A stretch of DNA of 64,000 nt from Pseudomonas sp. MTM4 (GTDB lineage Bacteria > Pseudomonadota > Gammaproteobacteria > Pseudomonadales > Pseudomonadaceae): NCBI RefSeq assembly GCF_019355055.1, contig NZ_CP048411.1, positions 4,573,001 through 4,637,000 of the forward strand, given 5' to 3'. Below, piece by piece: positions 8,835-18,867 of the stretch; within the stretch, counting starts at the first letter, position 1; each line of letters starts with the position of its first letter. The translations under genes and the position numbers were made by a program. The notes below the pieces were generated by a model. The model was not told where the DNA came from. It saw only the letters and a program-made list of their open reading frames with translations, and ran no database searches.

Positions 8835-11537
8835 TCAGATGACGATGCTGCTTGGGGAGGGCTGGTGCTCATTTTCCTGGGACAGCTGCTTGATCATCGC
8901 CTGTTGTAGCTGAACGCAAAGTTTCAGATCCGATAGTGGCTGATTGTCTGCGTTGGTGACGAAGAACACGTCCTCGACGCGCTCGCCGAGCGTGGCGATC
9001 TTGGCGTTTTGCACGGACAGATCGAAGTCCTGGAACAGCTGGCCGATACGTGCCAGCAGGCCGGGGCGGTCGGGCGCAATCACTTCGATAATAGTCTGCG
9101 GGCGTTGCATATCGTTATGGATGGTGACCTGCGGCGGAAATGCAAAATGCTTCAGCTGACGAGGTACGCGCTTCTTGATGATCGTCAGGTAATCGTCCGG
9201 ATTGCGCAGCGCATCGATCAGGCCTTGGCGGATTTCTTCGGTGCGCTTCGGATCGTTGCCGATAGGTGTGCCATCGGCATCCAGCACGATGTAGGTGTCC
9301 AGGGTGAACTGGCTGCTTGAAGTGATGATGCGGGCGTCGTGAATGTTCAGATTCAATTGATCCATAGCCGCTACGGTCACCGCGAAGAAGTCGTGTTGAT
9401 CCGGTGCGTAAATGAAAATCTGCGTGCCGCCTTCGAACTCGCGCTGAGTGGTTTCCTTGATTAAAACCAGCGGACCGCCGTCGCTTGGGTGCTCGATGAT
9501 GGCTTCGGTATGCCAGGCGACATCCGTGGAGCTGTGGCGCATGAAGTAATCGTCGCCCAGCTGCGACCACAGCTGTTCTGCGTCGTCGGGATCGGTGCCG
9601 TTGCGCACCAGGTTGTCGAGTGCGGCGCGCTGGGTCTGGCGAATCTGCTCTTCGCGACCTAGTGGGTTTTCCAGGCCACGTTTGAGGGCTCGTTTGGTTT
9701 CGGTATATAGCTGGCGCAGCAGACTGGCGCGCCAGGAATTCCAGAGGGTCGGGTTGGTTGCGTTGATGTCCGCCACCGTCAACACGTACAGGTAATCGAG
9801 GTGGGTCTCATCGCCGACCAGCTGGGCGAAATCATTGATGACCTGCGGGTCTGATAGGTCCTTGCGCTGAGCGGTGGTGGACATGACCAGATGGTTTTCT
9901 ACCAGCCAGACCACCAAGCGTGTATCCCAGGCGGGAAGCTTGTGGCGCTCACAGAATGCCTGGGCGTCCACTGCGCCAAGTTCCGAATGGTCGCCGCCGC
10001 GGCCTTTAGCAATATCGTGATAAAGCCCTGCGATGTAGATGAGTTCAGGCTTGGGCAGACGCTCGACCAGCTTGCTGGCCAGCGGGTACTTCTCCGCCAC
10101 GCCGGGCTTGCTGAGCTTGCGCAGGTATTTGATCACGTTGAGCGTGTGGGCATCGACCGTATAGATATGGAACAGGTCATGTTGCATCTGCCCGACGATA
10201 TGGCCGAACTCGGGCAGATAACGCCCCAGGATGCCGTAGCGGTTCATTCGACGCAGGTTGCGGTGGATGCCTTCCTTGCACTTGAACAGCTCGACGAACA
10301 GGCTGGTGTTGCGAATGTCGCTGCGGAACTCGTCATCGATGAGGTGACGATGGTCACGCAACAGACGAATGGTTTCGGCCCGAACACCTTGAATTTCAGG
10401 GTGCTGCGCCAGTAGTACGAAGATTTCGAGAATCGCGAAGGGCCTGCGTTGAAACACCGAGTCGTCAGTTACTTCGAGATAACCGTCGCGTACCAGAAAG
10501 CGGCTATTGAGCGGTACGGCATCACCGCTGTCGCCTTCCCAAAGAATAACTTCCGCAAAGTGCTGCCCCACCAGATCGCTGAGCTCGGAAATGCTCATGA
10601 CCACGCGGTAGTACTTTTGCATGAAGCGTTCGATCGCCAGCTTGGCGTCGCTATCCTTATAGCCGAGGAGGGCGGCGAGGCTGCGCTGATGGTCGAATAG
10701 CAGGCGATCCTCCGCGCGGCCAGCCAGCATGTGCAGCCCGTAACGGACACGCCAGATGAACTCCTGGCCGGAAACCAGCAATGCGAATTCACCTTCGGTC
10801 AAGAACCCCTGGTCCACGATCGCATTCAGGTTCAGGCTGCCGAACTGCCGGCGTGCGATCCACAGGATCGTCTGAATATCGCGCAACCCGCCAGGTGAGC
10901 CTTTGACGTTCGGCTCCAGGTTGTACTCGGTGTTGTTGTATTTGGAGTGGCGTGCCGCCTGCTCGTTACGCTTGGCGAGAAAGAATTCCTTGCTCGGCCA
11001 CATTTCCGACGGGCTGGTGACCTTCAGCATGTTTTGCCGTAGGTGCTCGGGGCCGGCGATGGTGCGGCTTTCCATGAGATTGGTTATAACCGTCAGGTCC
11101 GCACGTGCCTCTTCGGCGCACTCCCGGACCGAGCGCACGCTCTGGCCGACCTCGAGCCCGATATCCCAGAGCAGGGTCAGAAGGCCTTCGATGGAATCAC
11201 GAAATTTCTCGTGACTGTTATCTTCGAGCAGGATCAGCAAATCGATATCGGAATAGGGGTGTAGCTCGCCGCGGCCATAGCCCCCAACGGCAACCAGTGC
11301 GATTTCGGCATCGCTGCTCCAGTCGAAGCGGCCCCAGGCGGCCCTGAGGATCTGGTCCACGAACCATGCACGGTCTTCGATCAGACGGCGGATATCACGG
11401 CCAGCCAGGAAGCGTGCATCAAGCACTTCTCGCGCATTGCGAATGGCCTTTTTGAAGGCGGCGATGGGGCTGGCCTTGAGTGCCAGTTCTGCTTGGAACT
11501 GGCTGCGGTCGAATAACTCCGGATCAACCTGAGGCAT
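8835..11537 (-). CDS. glnD: Bifunctional uridylyltransferase/uridylyl-removing enzyme (nitrogen sensor)
   Basis: GlnD uridylylates PII (GlnB/GlnK) when glutamine is low and removes UMP when it is high, setting glutamine synthetase and NtrBC activity. 900 residues from ATG 11537 ([10 protein letters not shown]), preceded by GGAGG. This matches the P. aeruginosa start as I recall it. Domains: nucleotidyltransferase with [17 protein letters not shown] near residues 85-101, a HD hydrolase with [14 protein letters not shown] near the middle, and two C-terminal ACT glutamine-binding domains (for example [18 protein letters not shown]). It lies 37 bp downstream of map on the same strand, so the two are probably co-transcribed. 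Confidence 0.96.
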   Translation of the reverse strand: MPQVDPELFDRSQFQAELALKASPIAAFKKAIRNAREVLDARFLAGRDIRRLIEDRAWFVDQILRAAWGRFDWSSDAEIALVAVGGYGRGELHPYSDIDLLILLEDNSHEKFRDSIEGLLTLLWDIGLEVGQSVRSVRECAEEARADLTVITNLMESRTIAGPEHLRQNMLKVTSPSEMWPSKEFFLAKRNEQAARHSKYNNTEYNLEPNVKGSPGGLRDIQTILWIARRQFGSLNLNAIVDQGFLTEGEFALLVSGQEFIWRVRYGLHMLAGRAEDRLLFDHQRSLAALLGYKDSDAKLAIERFMQKYYRVVMSISELSDLVGQHFAEVILWEGDSGDAVPLNSRFLVRDGYLEVTDDSVFQRRPFAILEIFVLLAQHPEIQGVRAETIRLLRDHRHLIDDEFRSDIRNTSLFVELFKCKEGIHRNLRRMNRYGILGRYLPEFGHIVGQMQHDLFHIYTVDAHTLNVIKYLRKLSKPGVAEKYPLASKLVERLPKPELIYIAGLYHDIAKGRGGDHSELGAVDAQAFCERHKLPAWDTRLVVWLVENHLVMSTTAQRKDLSDPQVINDFAQLVGDETHLDYLYVLTVADINATNPTLWNSWRASLLRQLYTETKRALKRGLENPLGREEQIRQTQRAALDNLVRNGTDPDDAEQLWSQLGDDYFMRHSSTDVAWHTEAIIEHPSDGGPLVLIKETTQREFEGGTQIFIYAPDQHDFFAVTVAAMDQLNLNIHDARIITSSSQFTLDTYIVLDADGTPIGNDPKRTEEIRQGLIDALRNPDDYLTIIKKRVPRQLKHFAFPPQVTIHNDMQRPQTIIEVIAPDRPGLLARIGQLFQDFDLSVQNAKIATLGERVEDVFFVTNADNQPLSDLKLCVQLQQAMIKQLSQENEHQPSPSSIVI

Positions 11538-11574
11538 GCCGCCGCCCTCCGTCAAACATCAAATCGGTAAGCAA

Positions 11575-12357
11575 TCATGGCGATGTGCGAGCTATGGTGT
11601 CATCGCTGCGCAGTGTGAAAATTTCATAGCCGTCAGCGGTGACCACGATCGTGTGTTCCCATTGAGCGGACAGCTTGCGGTCCTTGGTGATGGCTGTCCA
11701 ACCATCGCCGAGCAGGCGGGTTTCCGAACGGCCTTGATTGATCATTGGCTCGATCGTGAAGGTCATGCCTTCCTTAAGTTCAAGACCGGTTCCCGCGCGG
11801 CCATAGTGAAGCACCTGGGGTTCCTCGTGAAAAACCTTGCCGATGCCATGACCACAGTATTCACGGACCACGGAGAATCCATTTTTCTCGGCGTGCTTTT
11901 GGATCACTTCGCCAATATCGCCTAGACGCGTGCCGGGACGGACGATCTCGATACCTTTATAGAGGCACTCTTGAGTCACCTTGCACAGGCGCTCGGCCCA
12001 TTCCGGCGCTTTGCCGACGATGAACATCCTGCTGGTGTCGCCGTGGTAACCATCCTTGATGACCGTGATGTCGATATTGAGAATGTCGCCATCCTTCAAA
12101 GGCTTGTCGTTGGGAATCCCATGACAGACCACGTGGTTGATCGAAGTGCAGATCGACTTAGGGAAGCCCTTGTAGTTGAGCGGGGCAGGTACGGCCTGCT
12201 GCACGTTGACGATATGGTCGTGACAGAGGCGATCCAGCTCGTCGGTGGTGACGCCCGGCTTGACGTGCTCGCCGATCATCTCGAGCACCTCGGCGGCGAG
12301 CCGCCCAGCAATGCGCATCTTCTCGATATCTTCGGGCGTCTTGATGGTGACAGTCAT
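11575..12357 (-). CDS. map: Type I methionine aminopeptidase
   Basis: Removes the initiator Met from nascent proteins. 260 residues. All five metal ligands are recognisable: the two Asp in DITVIKDGYHGDTSRMF, His in CGHGIGKVFHEEP, Glu in FTIEPMINQG and the final Glu in WEHTIVVT. The substrate His is in HVVCHGIP. Being short, without an N-terminal extension, it is type Ia. It is divergent from rpsB, the usual arrangement in gammaproteobacteria, and is followed by glnD. Confidence 0.97.
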   Translation of the reverse strand: MTVTIKTPEDIEKMRIAGRLAAEVLEMIGEHVKPGVTTDELDRLCHDHIVNVQQAVPAPLNYKGFPKSICTSINHVVCHGIPNDKPLKDGDILNIDITVIKDGYHGDTSRMFIVGKAPEWAERLCKVTQECLYKGIEIVRPGTRLGDIGEVIQKHAEKNGFSVVREYCGHGIGKVFHEEPQVLHYGRAGTGLELKEGMTFTIEPMINQGRSETRLLGDGWTAITKDRKLSAQWEHTIVVTADGYEIFTLRSDDTIARTSP

Positions 12358-12511
12358 GCAAACCTCATTGGCGCCGGGGAGCGCTGCGAAAAACGAAAGC
12401 GCAAATGATAAACCAAATGAATGAGAAGCTGATAAAAGCGCTGGAGGCTAGAGGGCTCAACGAACAGGGCGCTCGAGAATTCCGTCTAGCCTTCCAGACT
12501 GTCTTTGTGCT

Positions 12512-12645
12512 ATAAAACGCGCCGCTCAACGGGGAGGCCCGTTGCGCTTAACCCCACACACGTGTCGACACGGTATCCTGGGTGCTCGCAAGAGTTGGAT
12601 ATCGGGGCGCGTGGAGGCCTAACCCGACTTATCCGAGGAAGTATC
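12512..12645 (+). promoter_or_regulatory. rpsB promoter and 5' leader (probable S2 autoregulatory leader)
   Basis: TATAAA at 12512-12517 is a good -10. The -35 is poor. Transcription would start near 12524 and give a ~120-nt leader containing CAACGGGGAGGCCCGTTG, an imperfect hairpin. In E. coli the same map-rpsB gap carries the t44 leader through which S2 represses rpsB-tsf. Position and structure suggest a counterpart here. Equivalence is inferred. Confidence 0.5.
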
Positions 12646-13386
12646 ATGACTCAAGTCACCATGCGCGACATGCTGAAGGCCGGTGTGCACTTCGGCCACC
12701 AGACCCGTTACTGGAACCCGAAAATGAACAAGTTCATCTTCGGTGCGCGCAACAAGATCCATATCATCAACCTCGAAAAAACCCTGCCGATGTTCAACGA
12801 CGCGCTGCAGTTCGTTGAAAAGCTGGCTGCGGGCAAGAACAAAATTCTGTTTGTCGGCACTAAGCGTTCAGCTGGCAAGATCGTTCGCGAAGAAGCCGCT
12901 CGTTGTGGCTCGCCGTATGTCGATCATCGCTGGTTGGGCGGCATGCTGACCAACTACAAGACCATCCGTGCGTCGATCAAGCGCCTGCGCGAGCTGGAAG
13001 CCCAGTCCCAGGACGGTACTTTCGACAAGCTGACCAAGAAAGAAGCCCTGATGCGTACCCGTGATCTGGAAAAGCTGGATCGTAGCCTGGGTGGTATCAA
13101 GGACATGGGCGGTCTGCCGGACGCGATGTTCGTCGTTGACGTCGATCACGAGCGCATTGCCATTTCCGAAGCCAACAAGCTGGGCATTCCGGTTATCGGT
13201 ATCGTCGATACCAACAGCAGCCCGGAAGGCGTCGACTACATCATTCCTGGTAATGACGATGCCATCCGTGCCGTGCAACTGTATCTGGGCTCCATGGCAG
13301 ATGCTGTGCTGCGTGGCCGTCAGAATGGCGCCGGTGGTGCTGACGAGTTCGTCGAAGAAGCCGCCCCCGAGGCCGCTCAAGGCTGA
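12646..13386 (+). CDS. rpsB: 30S ribosomal protein S2
   Basis: 246 residues from ATG 12646 ([20 protein letters not shown]), the universal S2 start, with GAGGAAG upstream. S2 blocks such as [20 protein letters not shown] and [15 protein letters not shown] are present. The short acidic C-terminal tail ([14 protein letters not shown]) is normal for pseudomonads. It sits upstream of tsf with an intervening terminator-like hairpin. Confidence 0.98.
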   Translation: MTQVTMRDMLKAGVHFGHQTRYWNPKMNKFIFGARNKIHIINLEKTLPMFNDALQFVEKLAAGKNKILFVGTKRSAGKIVREEAARCGSPYVDHRWLGGMLTNYKTIRASIKRLRELEAQSQDGTFDKLTKKEALMRTRDLEKLDRSLGGIKDMGGLPDAMFVVDVDHERIAISEANKLGIPVIGIVDTNSSPEGVDYIIPGNDDAIRAVQLYLGSMADAVLRGRQNGAGGADEFVEEAAPEAAQG

Positions 13387-13420
13387 GCACGCGGTCGCAT
13401 AGCTGATACCCGTTGAACAG

Positions 13421-13443
13421 AAAGGGGGCTATGCCCCCTTTTT
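13421..13443 (+). terminator. Hairpin with T-run between rpsB and tsf
   Basis: AAAGGGGGC, loop TAT, GCCCCCTTT, followed by more T. It has full intrinsic-terminator form but sits inside the rpsB-tsf unit, so it probably attenuates tsf relative to rpsB or processes the message. Confidence 0.75.
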
Positions 13444-13511
13444 GCCAATCACGAATTGATCGCCCGAGTTAGAGGGCATGATCGAAAATCGAATCGAGAG
13501 GATTTGCGAAC

Positions 13512-14381
13512 ATGGCAGAGATCACTGCAGCCCTGGTTAAAGAACTGCGCGAGCGCACTGGCCAAGGCATGATGGATTGCAAAAAGGCACTCACCGCTGC
13601 CGGCGGCGACATCGAGAAAGCCATCGACGACATGCGTGCCGCTGGTGCCATCAAGGCCGCCAAGAAGGCGGGCAACATCGCCGCTGAAGGTTCCATTGCG
13701 GTCAAAGTCGCCGATGACAACAAGCGTGCCGTAATTATCGAAGTTAACTCGCAGACCGACTTCCTGGCTCTGCAGGACGACTTTAAGAATTTCGTAAGCA
13801 ACAGCGTCGAGAAGGCCTTCGCCGAGAAGATGGTCGATGCAGCTCCGCTGATTGCCGCTCAGGAAACTGATCGTGAGGCGCTGGTTGCCAAGTGCGGCGA
13901 GAACGTCAATATTCGCCGTCTGACCACTGTTGAAGCTGATCTGGTTGGTTCCTATCTGCATGGCCATCGCATCGGCGTTCTGGTAGCCCTGAAGGGTGGT
14001 AACGTCGAGTTGGCTAAAGAAATTGCCATGCACGTCGCGGCCAGCAACCCTCAGTTCCTGGATCCGTCGCAGGTTTCCGAAGAGGCCGTTGCGAAGGAAA
14101 AGGAAATTTTCCTGGCGCTGAACGAAGATAAGATCAAGGGCAAGCCCGCCGAAATCGTCGAGAAGATGGTTGCCGGTCGCATCAGCAAGTTCCTTGCTGA
14201 AGCCAGTCTGGTCGAGCAGGCCTTTGTCAAAGATCCTGACGTCAAGGTTGGCGAGCTGGCGAAGAAAGTCGGTGCAGAGATCGTTTCCTTCGTCCGTTAC
14301 GAAGTGGGCGAAGGCATCGAGCGTGCTGAAGTCGACTTCGCTGCTGAAGTTGCGGCTCAGGTAGCTGCCACTAAGCAATAA
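13512..14381 (+). CDS. tsf: Translation elongation factor Ts
   Basis: Guanine-nucleotide exchange factor for EF-Tu. 289 residues. The N-terminal UBA-like domain has ELRERTGQGMMDCKKAL (residues 9-25), and the TDFLA motif that contacts EF-Tu is at residues ~81-85 (NSQTDFLALQDDF). ATG 13512 follows a GAGAGG ribosome-binding site. Complete and unremarkable. Confidence 0.98.
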   Translation: MAEITAALVKELRERTGQGMMDCKKALTAAGGDIEKAIDDMRAAGAIKAAKKAGNIAAEGSIAVKVADDNKRAVIIEVNSQTDFLALQDDFKNFVSNSVEKAFAEKMVDAAPLIAAQETDREALVAKCGENVNIRRLTTVEADLVGSYLHGHRIGVLVALKGGNVELAKEIAMHVAASNPQFLDPSQVSEEAVAKEKEIFLALNEDKIKGKPAEIVEKMVAGRISKFLAEASLVEQAFVKDPDVKVGELAKKVGAEIVSFVRYEVGEGIERAEVDFAAEVAAQVAATKQ

Positions 14382-14399
14382 GACGCTTCTGCTGTCCTC

Positions 14400-14433
14400 G
14401 AAGAGGCTGCCCGCTCACGCGCGCGGCCTCTTC
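14400..14433 (+). terminator. Hairpin after tsf
   Basis: GAAGAGGC and GCCTCTTC form an 8-bp stem around a GC-rich loop that can itself pair. There is no strong T-run, so termination may be partial before pyrH. Confidence 0.5.
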
Positions 14434-14574
14434 GTCAGACTGGAGGGTGGAAATGTTTTCTGCCGCGCTATAGTCAGCGCTGGCACCAACCCGTCATTGC
14501 GCTGTCATAGCGCAGATATTTTCTGGCAGTAGAGCCAGCTTAGTCATACAAACGCCGCAGGAGAGACAACGCCA

Positions 14575-15318
14575 ATGGCTCAGCAGATGAGTGCACGCAA
14601 TCCTCGCTATAAACGCATTCTGCTCAAATTAAGCGGCGAAGCCCTGATGGGTTCGGAAGACTTCGGCATTGATCCCAAGGTGCTTGATCGCATGGCCTTG
14701 GAAGTCGGGCAATTGGTAGGCATCGGCGTAGAGGTGGGTCTGGTCATCGGCGGCGGCAACCTGTTCCGTGGCGCCGCCCTTTCGGCAGCCGGTATGGATC
14801 GGGTAACCGGCGATCACATGGGAATGCTGGCAACGGTGATGAACTCGTTGGCCATGCGCGACGCTCTGGAACGCTCGAACATTCCCGCCTTGGTCATGTC
14901 GTCGATTTCCATGGTCGGTGTGACCGATCATTACGATCGTCGCAAGGCGATGCGCCATCTCAAAAGCGGCGAGGTGGTGATCTTCTCGGCCGGCACCGGC
15001 AATCCTTTCTTCACCACTGATTCGGCCGCCTGTCTGCGCGCTATCGAGATCCATGCTGATGTCGTGCTCAAGGCTACCAAGGTTGACGGCGTTTACACCG
15101 CTGATCCTTTCAAGGATCCGAATGCCGAGAAATTCGAGCAACTGACTTATGATGACGTGCTCGACCGCAAGCTGGGCGTCATGGATCTGACTGCCATCTG
15201 CCTATGCCGCGACCACAATATGCCGCTGCGAGTGTTCAACATGAACAAGCCCGGTGCCCTGCTCAATATCGTGCTCGGCGGCGCTGAAGGAACACTGATC
15301 GAGGAACAGAACCAATGA
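14575..15318 (+). CDS. pyrH: UMP kinase
   Basis: Phosphorylates UMP to UDP in pyrimidine synthesis. 247 residues of the amino-acid-kinase fold: [12 protein letters not shown] (phosphate loop) near the N terminus, [10 protein letters not shown], and [13 protein letters not shown]. Hexameric and allosterically controlled by GTP/UTP in this family. The stop overlaps the start of frr by four bases (ATGA), so the two are translationally coupled. Confidence 0.97.
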   Translation: MAQQMSARNPRYKRILLKLSGEALMGSEDFGIDPKVLDRMALEVGQLVGIGVEVGLVIGGGNLFRGAALSAAGMDRVTGDHMGMLATVMNSLAMRDALERSNIPALVMSSISMVGVTDHYDRRKAMRHLKSGEVVIFSAGTGNPFFTTDSAACLRAIEIHADVVLKATKVDGVYTADPFKDPNAEKFEQLTYDDVLDRKLGVMDLTAICLCRDHNMPLRVFNMNKPGALLNIVLGGAEGTLIEEQNQ

Positions 15319-15872
15319 TCAACGAGATCAAGCAAGACGCCCAGGAGCGTATGACGAAGACCCTGGAATCTCTGGGGCATGCATTCGCCAAGATCCGTAC
15401 CGGCCGTGCTCACCCGAGCATCCTCGATAGCGTGATGGTGTCTTACTACGGCAGCGATACCCCGTTGCGTCAGGTTGCAAACGTGGTTGCCGAAGATTCC
15501 CGTACCTTGGCCCTGACCGTTTTCGACAAGAGCATGATTCAGGCCGTTGAGAAGGCCATCATGACCTCTGACCTGGGATTGAATCCCGCTACTGCCGGTA
15601 CCACTATTCGCGTTCCGATGCCTGCGCTCACCGAGGAGACTCGTAAGGGTTATACCAAGCAGGCGCGTGCCGAAGCCGAGAACGCTCGTGTTGCGGTGCG
15701 TAATATCCGTCGCGATGCCATCGCGCAGTTCAAGGATTTGCTGAAAGAAAAGGAAATCAGCGAAGACGAAGATCGGCGGGCTCAGGACGACGTTCAAAAA
15801 CTGACCGACAAGTATGTTGCGGAAATCGACAAGGCACTTGAAAGCAAGGAAAGCGACCTGATGGCCGTTTGA
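15315..15872 (+). CDS. frr: Ribosome recycling factor
   Basis: 185 residues. Splits the post-termination ribosome with EF-G. The RRF pattern is clear: [21 protein letters not shown] (helix-bundle start), then [20 protein letters not shown] and the long C-terminal coiled helix ending [13 protein letters not shown]. Coupled to pyrH. A 149-bp gap follows before uppS, in which I see no gene. Confidence 0.98.
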   Translation: MINEIKQDAQERMTKTLESLGHAFAKIRTGRAHPSILDSVMVSYYGSDTPLRQVANVVAEDSRTLALTVFDKSMIQAVEKAIMTSDLGLNPATAGTTIRVPMPALTEETRKGYTKQARAEAENARVAVRNIRRDAIAQFKDLLKEKEISEDEDRRAQDDVQKLTDKYVAEIDKALESKESDLMAV

Positions 15873-16021
15873 TGGGCGGTACAGGACTTCGTCCGTATTG
15901 CTCGCGTCGGAGCGCGCGATCCGTCCAGGATTCTAAGCGCGAGGGGGATGTGCCCCAGGAATTGCCTTCGTCAGTTCCTCCCACTGTTCGCAACGTGATT
16001 GAGCGCAGGTAGAGTCGTTTC

Positions 16022-16783
16022 ATGGAAAAGGTCAGGCAGATTGCCGGGCGGAATGTACCCCGTCATGTCGCAGTCATCATGGATGGCAACAATCGCTGGG
16101 CCAAGCGCCGTCTCTTGCCGGGCGTGGCCGGGCACAAAGCGGGTGTCGATGCGGTGCGAGCCGTCATCGAAGTCTGTGCCGAGGCGGGTGTCGAGGTGCT
16201 GACGCTATTCGCCTTCTCCAGCGAGAACTGGCAACGGCCGGCTGATGAGGTTGGTGCGTTGATGGAGCTGTTTCTAACTGCGCTGCGCCGAGAGGCGCGC
16301 AAGCTCAATGAGAACGGCATCAGCCTGCGAGTCATCGGTGATCGCTCGCGCTTTCATCCTGAGTTGCAGACCGCAATGCTCGAGGCCGAAGAGATAACGG
16401 CTGGTGCCGGCCGTTTCGTTCTTCAGGTCGCAGCCAATTATGGCGGTCAGTGGGACATCCTGCAGGCGGCTCAACGGATGGCTCGTGAAGCACAGAGTGG
16501 TCGTCTAGATCCAGAGTCGGTTACTCCGGCGCTTTTCCAGAGCTATCTCGCTACCGGCGATATGCCCCTGCCGGATCTATGCATTCGCACCGGCGGCGAA
16601 CGACGCATCAGCAATTTTCTGCTGTGGCAGCTGGCATACGCTGAGCTGTATTTCTCCGACCTGTTCTGGCCGGATTTCAAACACGATGCAATGCGCGCCG
16701 CTCTGGCCGATTTCGCCAAGCGGCAACGGCGTTTCGGTAAGACCGGCGATCAGGTCGAGACAGAGGTCCGTGCAGAATGTTGA
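16022..16783 (+). CDS. uppS: Undecaprenyl diphosphate synthase
   Basis: cis-Prenyltransferase that makes C55-PP, the lipid carrier for peptidoglycan and O-antigen. 253 residues. Catalytic Asp lies in HVAVIMDGNNRWAKRR (residues ~18-33). The C-terminal signature RTGGERRISNFLLWQLAYAE is intact, although the family more often has RTSGE or RTGGE followed by R-L-S-N. It overlaps cdsA by seven bases. Confidence 0.96.
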   Translation: MEKVRQIAGRNVPRHVAVIMDGNNRWAKRRLLPGVAGHKAGVDAVRAVIEVCAEAGVEVLTLFAFSSENWQRPADEVGALMELFLTALRREARKLNENGISLRVIGDRSRFHPELQTAMLEAEEITAGAGRFVLQVAANYGGQWDILQAAQRMAREAQSGRLDPESVTPALFQSYLATGDMPLPDLCIRTGGERRISNFLLWQLAYAELYFSDLFWPDFKHDAMRAALADFAKRQRRFGKTGDQVETEVRAEC

Positions 16784-17592
16784 AACAACGCATCATCACC
16801 GCCGCCATCCTGCTGCCAATTGCACTGATCGGCTTCTTTCTCCTCGACGGTCTCGCATTCGCGCTGTTCATTGGTGTGGTGGTGATATTGGGTAGCTGGG
16901 AATGGGCGCGTCTGGCGGGGTTTTCCGGTCAGTTTGCGAGAATCGGCTATGCGTTGGTCGTTGCCCTGCTGCTTGTTGCGCTGTACCGGTTGCCATCACT
17001 GACTCCTTGGTTACTCTCGATCAGCGTCGTCTGGTGGCTGATCGCAACGGCATTGGTGCTTGGATATCCAGGCAGCCAGCGCCACTGGGGAGGGCGCATT
17101 GGCAGTCTAGTGATCGGTTTGTTGATTTTGCTTCCGGCTTGGCAAGCCCTCGTCGTGCTCAAGCAATGGCCGCAAGGAAATTGGCTGATCGTAGCGGTGA
17201 TGATGCTGGTTTGGGCGGCCGACATCGGTGCCTATTTTTCAGGCAAGACCTTTGGTCGTCGCAAATTGGCGCCTCAGGTTAGCCCGGGTAAGAGCTGGGA
17301 AGGCTTGATCGGCGGGCTGGTCACGAGCCTGCTGATCACGCTCGGTGTCGGCCTGTATCAGGGCTGGTCGCCACGGGCGCTGGTATTGGCGCTCCTCGGC
17401 GCTGCCCTGGTGGTTGTGATCTCCGTTGTGGGCGATCTGACCGAAAGCATGTTCAAACGTAGCTCCGGCATCAAAGACAGCAGCCAACTGCTGCCCGGAC
17501 ATGGTGGTGTGATGGATCGCATCGACAGTCTGACCGCGGCGGTACCGGTGTTTACCGTTTTGTTGTGGCTTGCTGGCTGGGGTGCTTGGTGA
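16777..17592 (+). CDS. cdsA: Phosphatidate cytidylyltransferase
   Basis: Makes CDP-diacylglycerol from CTP and phosphatidate for phospholipid synthesis. 271 residues, about eight transmembrane helices. The CDS signature runs [20 protein letters not shown] then VMDRIDS near the C terminus, with the metal-binding Asp residues present. It overlaps both neighbours (uppS upstream, dxr downstream). Confidence 0.97.
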   Translation: MLKQRIITAAILLPIALIGFFLLDGLAFALFIGVVVILGSWEWARLAGFSGQFARIGYALVVALLLVALYRLPSLTPWLLSISVVWWLIATALVLGYPGSQRHWGGRIGSLVIGLLILLPAWQALVVLKQWPQGNWLIVAVMMLVWAADIGAYFSGKTFGRRKLAPQVSPGKSWEGLIGGLVTSLLITLGVGLYQGWSPRALVLALLGAALVVVISVVGDLTESMFKRSSGIKDSSQLLPGHGGVMDRIDSLTAAVPVFTVLLWLAGWGAW

Positions 17593-18779
17593 GTCGACCC
17601 TTGCAGGTAACGGTGCTGGGGGCGACCGGTTCGATCGGCTTGAGCACGCTGGACGTCATCTCTCGTCATCCGGAGCGCTACAGGGCGTTCGCATTGACTG
17701 CGTTCAGCCGTGTCGCTGAACTGCGCGAGCTGTGCCGCATACATCTTCCACGTTATGCCGTGGTGGCTGACAGCGACAAAAGGCGCGAGCTGCAGAGTCA
17801 GCTCGACAGCGACGGTGTAAAGACTCGCGTGCTGGTCGGCGAGGGCGGGCTGAGCGAGGTTGCGGCGCATCCCGAGGTTGATGTGGTGATGGCCGCTATT
17901 GTCGGTGCGGCTGGCTTGCGTCCCACGCTCGCAGCCGTGCAGGCCAGCAAGCGCGTGCTGTTGGCGAACAAGGAGGCGCTGGTAATGTCCGGCGCGCTGT
18001 TCATGCAGGCGCTTCGGGACAGTGAGGCCGTTTTGCTGCCAATCGACAGCGAACACAACGCTATCTTCCAATGCCTCCCGGGCAACTATTCGCAAGGGCT
18101 CAGCAGCGTCGGGGTGCGGCGGATACTGCTAACCGCGTCCGGAGGACCGTTCCGCCAGCTGCCGCTAGAACAGCTTTCAGCCGTGACCGCCGAGCAGGCA
18201 TGTGCGCATCCGAACTGGTCCATGGGGCGCAAGATCTCCGTAGATTCGGCAAGCATGATGAACAAGGGGCTCGAGCTCATCGAGGCGTGCTGGCTGTTCG
18301 ACGCACGTCCTGAGCAGGTCGAAGTGATCATTCACCCGCAAAGCGTCATTCATTCTATGGTCGACTATGTTGACGGCTCTGTGCTGGCGCAGCTCGGTAA
18401 CCCCGACATGCGTACTCCCATAGCGCACGCGCTGGCCTGGCCGGAGCGAATCGACTCAGGTGTTTCGGCGCTGGACCTGTTGCAGACAGGAAGTCTGAAT
18501 TTCGAAGCTCCAGATCTGCAGCGGTTCCCGTGCCTTCGCATTGCTCGGCAGGCTGCTCAGGACGGCGGAACGGCGCCGGCCATGCTCAATGCCGCGAACG
18601 AGGTGGCGGTGGACGCGTTCCTCGAGGGTCGCATTCGCTTCACTGAAATCGCGAGTATCATCGAGGCCGTACTCGACCAGGAAGCATCGGTTCCGGCTCG
18701 CTGCTTGGCAGATGTGCTTGCTGCCGATGCCCAGGCTCGCACATTGGCTTCGCGCTGGTTGCATAATCGAGATCGCTAG
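17589..18779 (+). CDS. dxr: 1-Deoxy-D-xylulose 5-phosphate reductoisomerase
   Basis: Second step of the MEP isoprenoid pathway (DXP to MEP, NADPH). 396 residues from GTG 17589, which overlaps the cdsA stop (GTGA) and gives the normal N terminus ([16 protein letters not shown], Rossmann loop). Other conserved blocks are [21 protein letters not shown] (metal-binding Asp/Glu) and [20 protein letters not shown]. It works with ispD and ispF elsewhere in this window to feed uppS. Confidence 0.96.
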   Translation: MSRPLQVTVLGATGSIGLSTLDVISRHPERYRAFALTAFSRVAELRELCRIHLPRYAVVADSDKRRELQSQLDSDGVKTRVLVGEGGLSEVAAHPEVDVVMAAIVGAAGLRPTLAAVQASKRVLLANKEALVMSGALFMQALRDSEAVLLPIDSEHNAIFQCLPGNYSQGLSSVGVRRILLTASGGPFRQLPLEQLSAVTAEQACAHPNWSMGRKISVDSASMMNKGLELIEACWLFDARPEQVEVIIHPQSVIHSMVDYVDGSVLAQLGNPDMRTPIAHALAWPERIDSGVSALDLLQTGSLNFEAPDLQRFPCLRIARQAAQDGGTAPAMLNAANEVAVDAFLEGRIRFTEIASIIEAVLDQEASVPARCLADVLAADAQARTLASRWLHNRDR

Positions 18780-18867
18780 TGGCTGAACCCGTGCCAGCAG
18801 CGGCGATGCGCGGAATTGACTTCATCGGAGTCGGTAGCTAACCAGGCCTTTCGAGGCAGAGGAAAAT

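Noticed and set aside
8787..8840. CTTGAG / CTCAAG inverted repeat between mrpG and glnD as terminator
   Set aside because: Only a 6-bp stem with a ten-base loop and no T-run; too weak to call.
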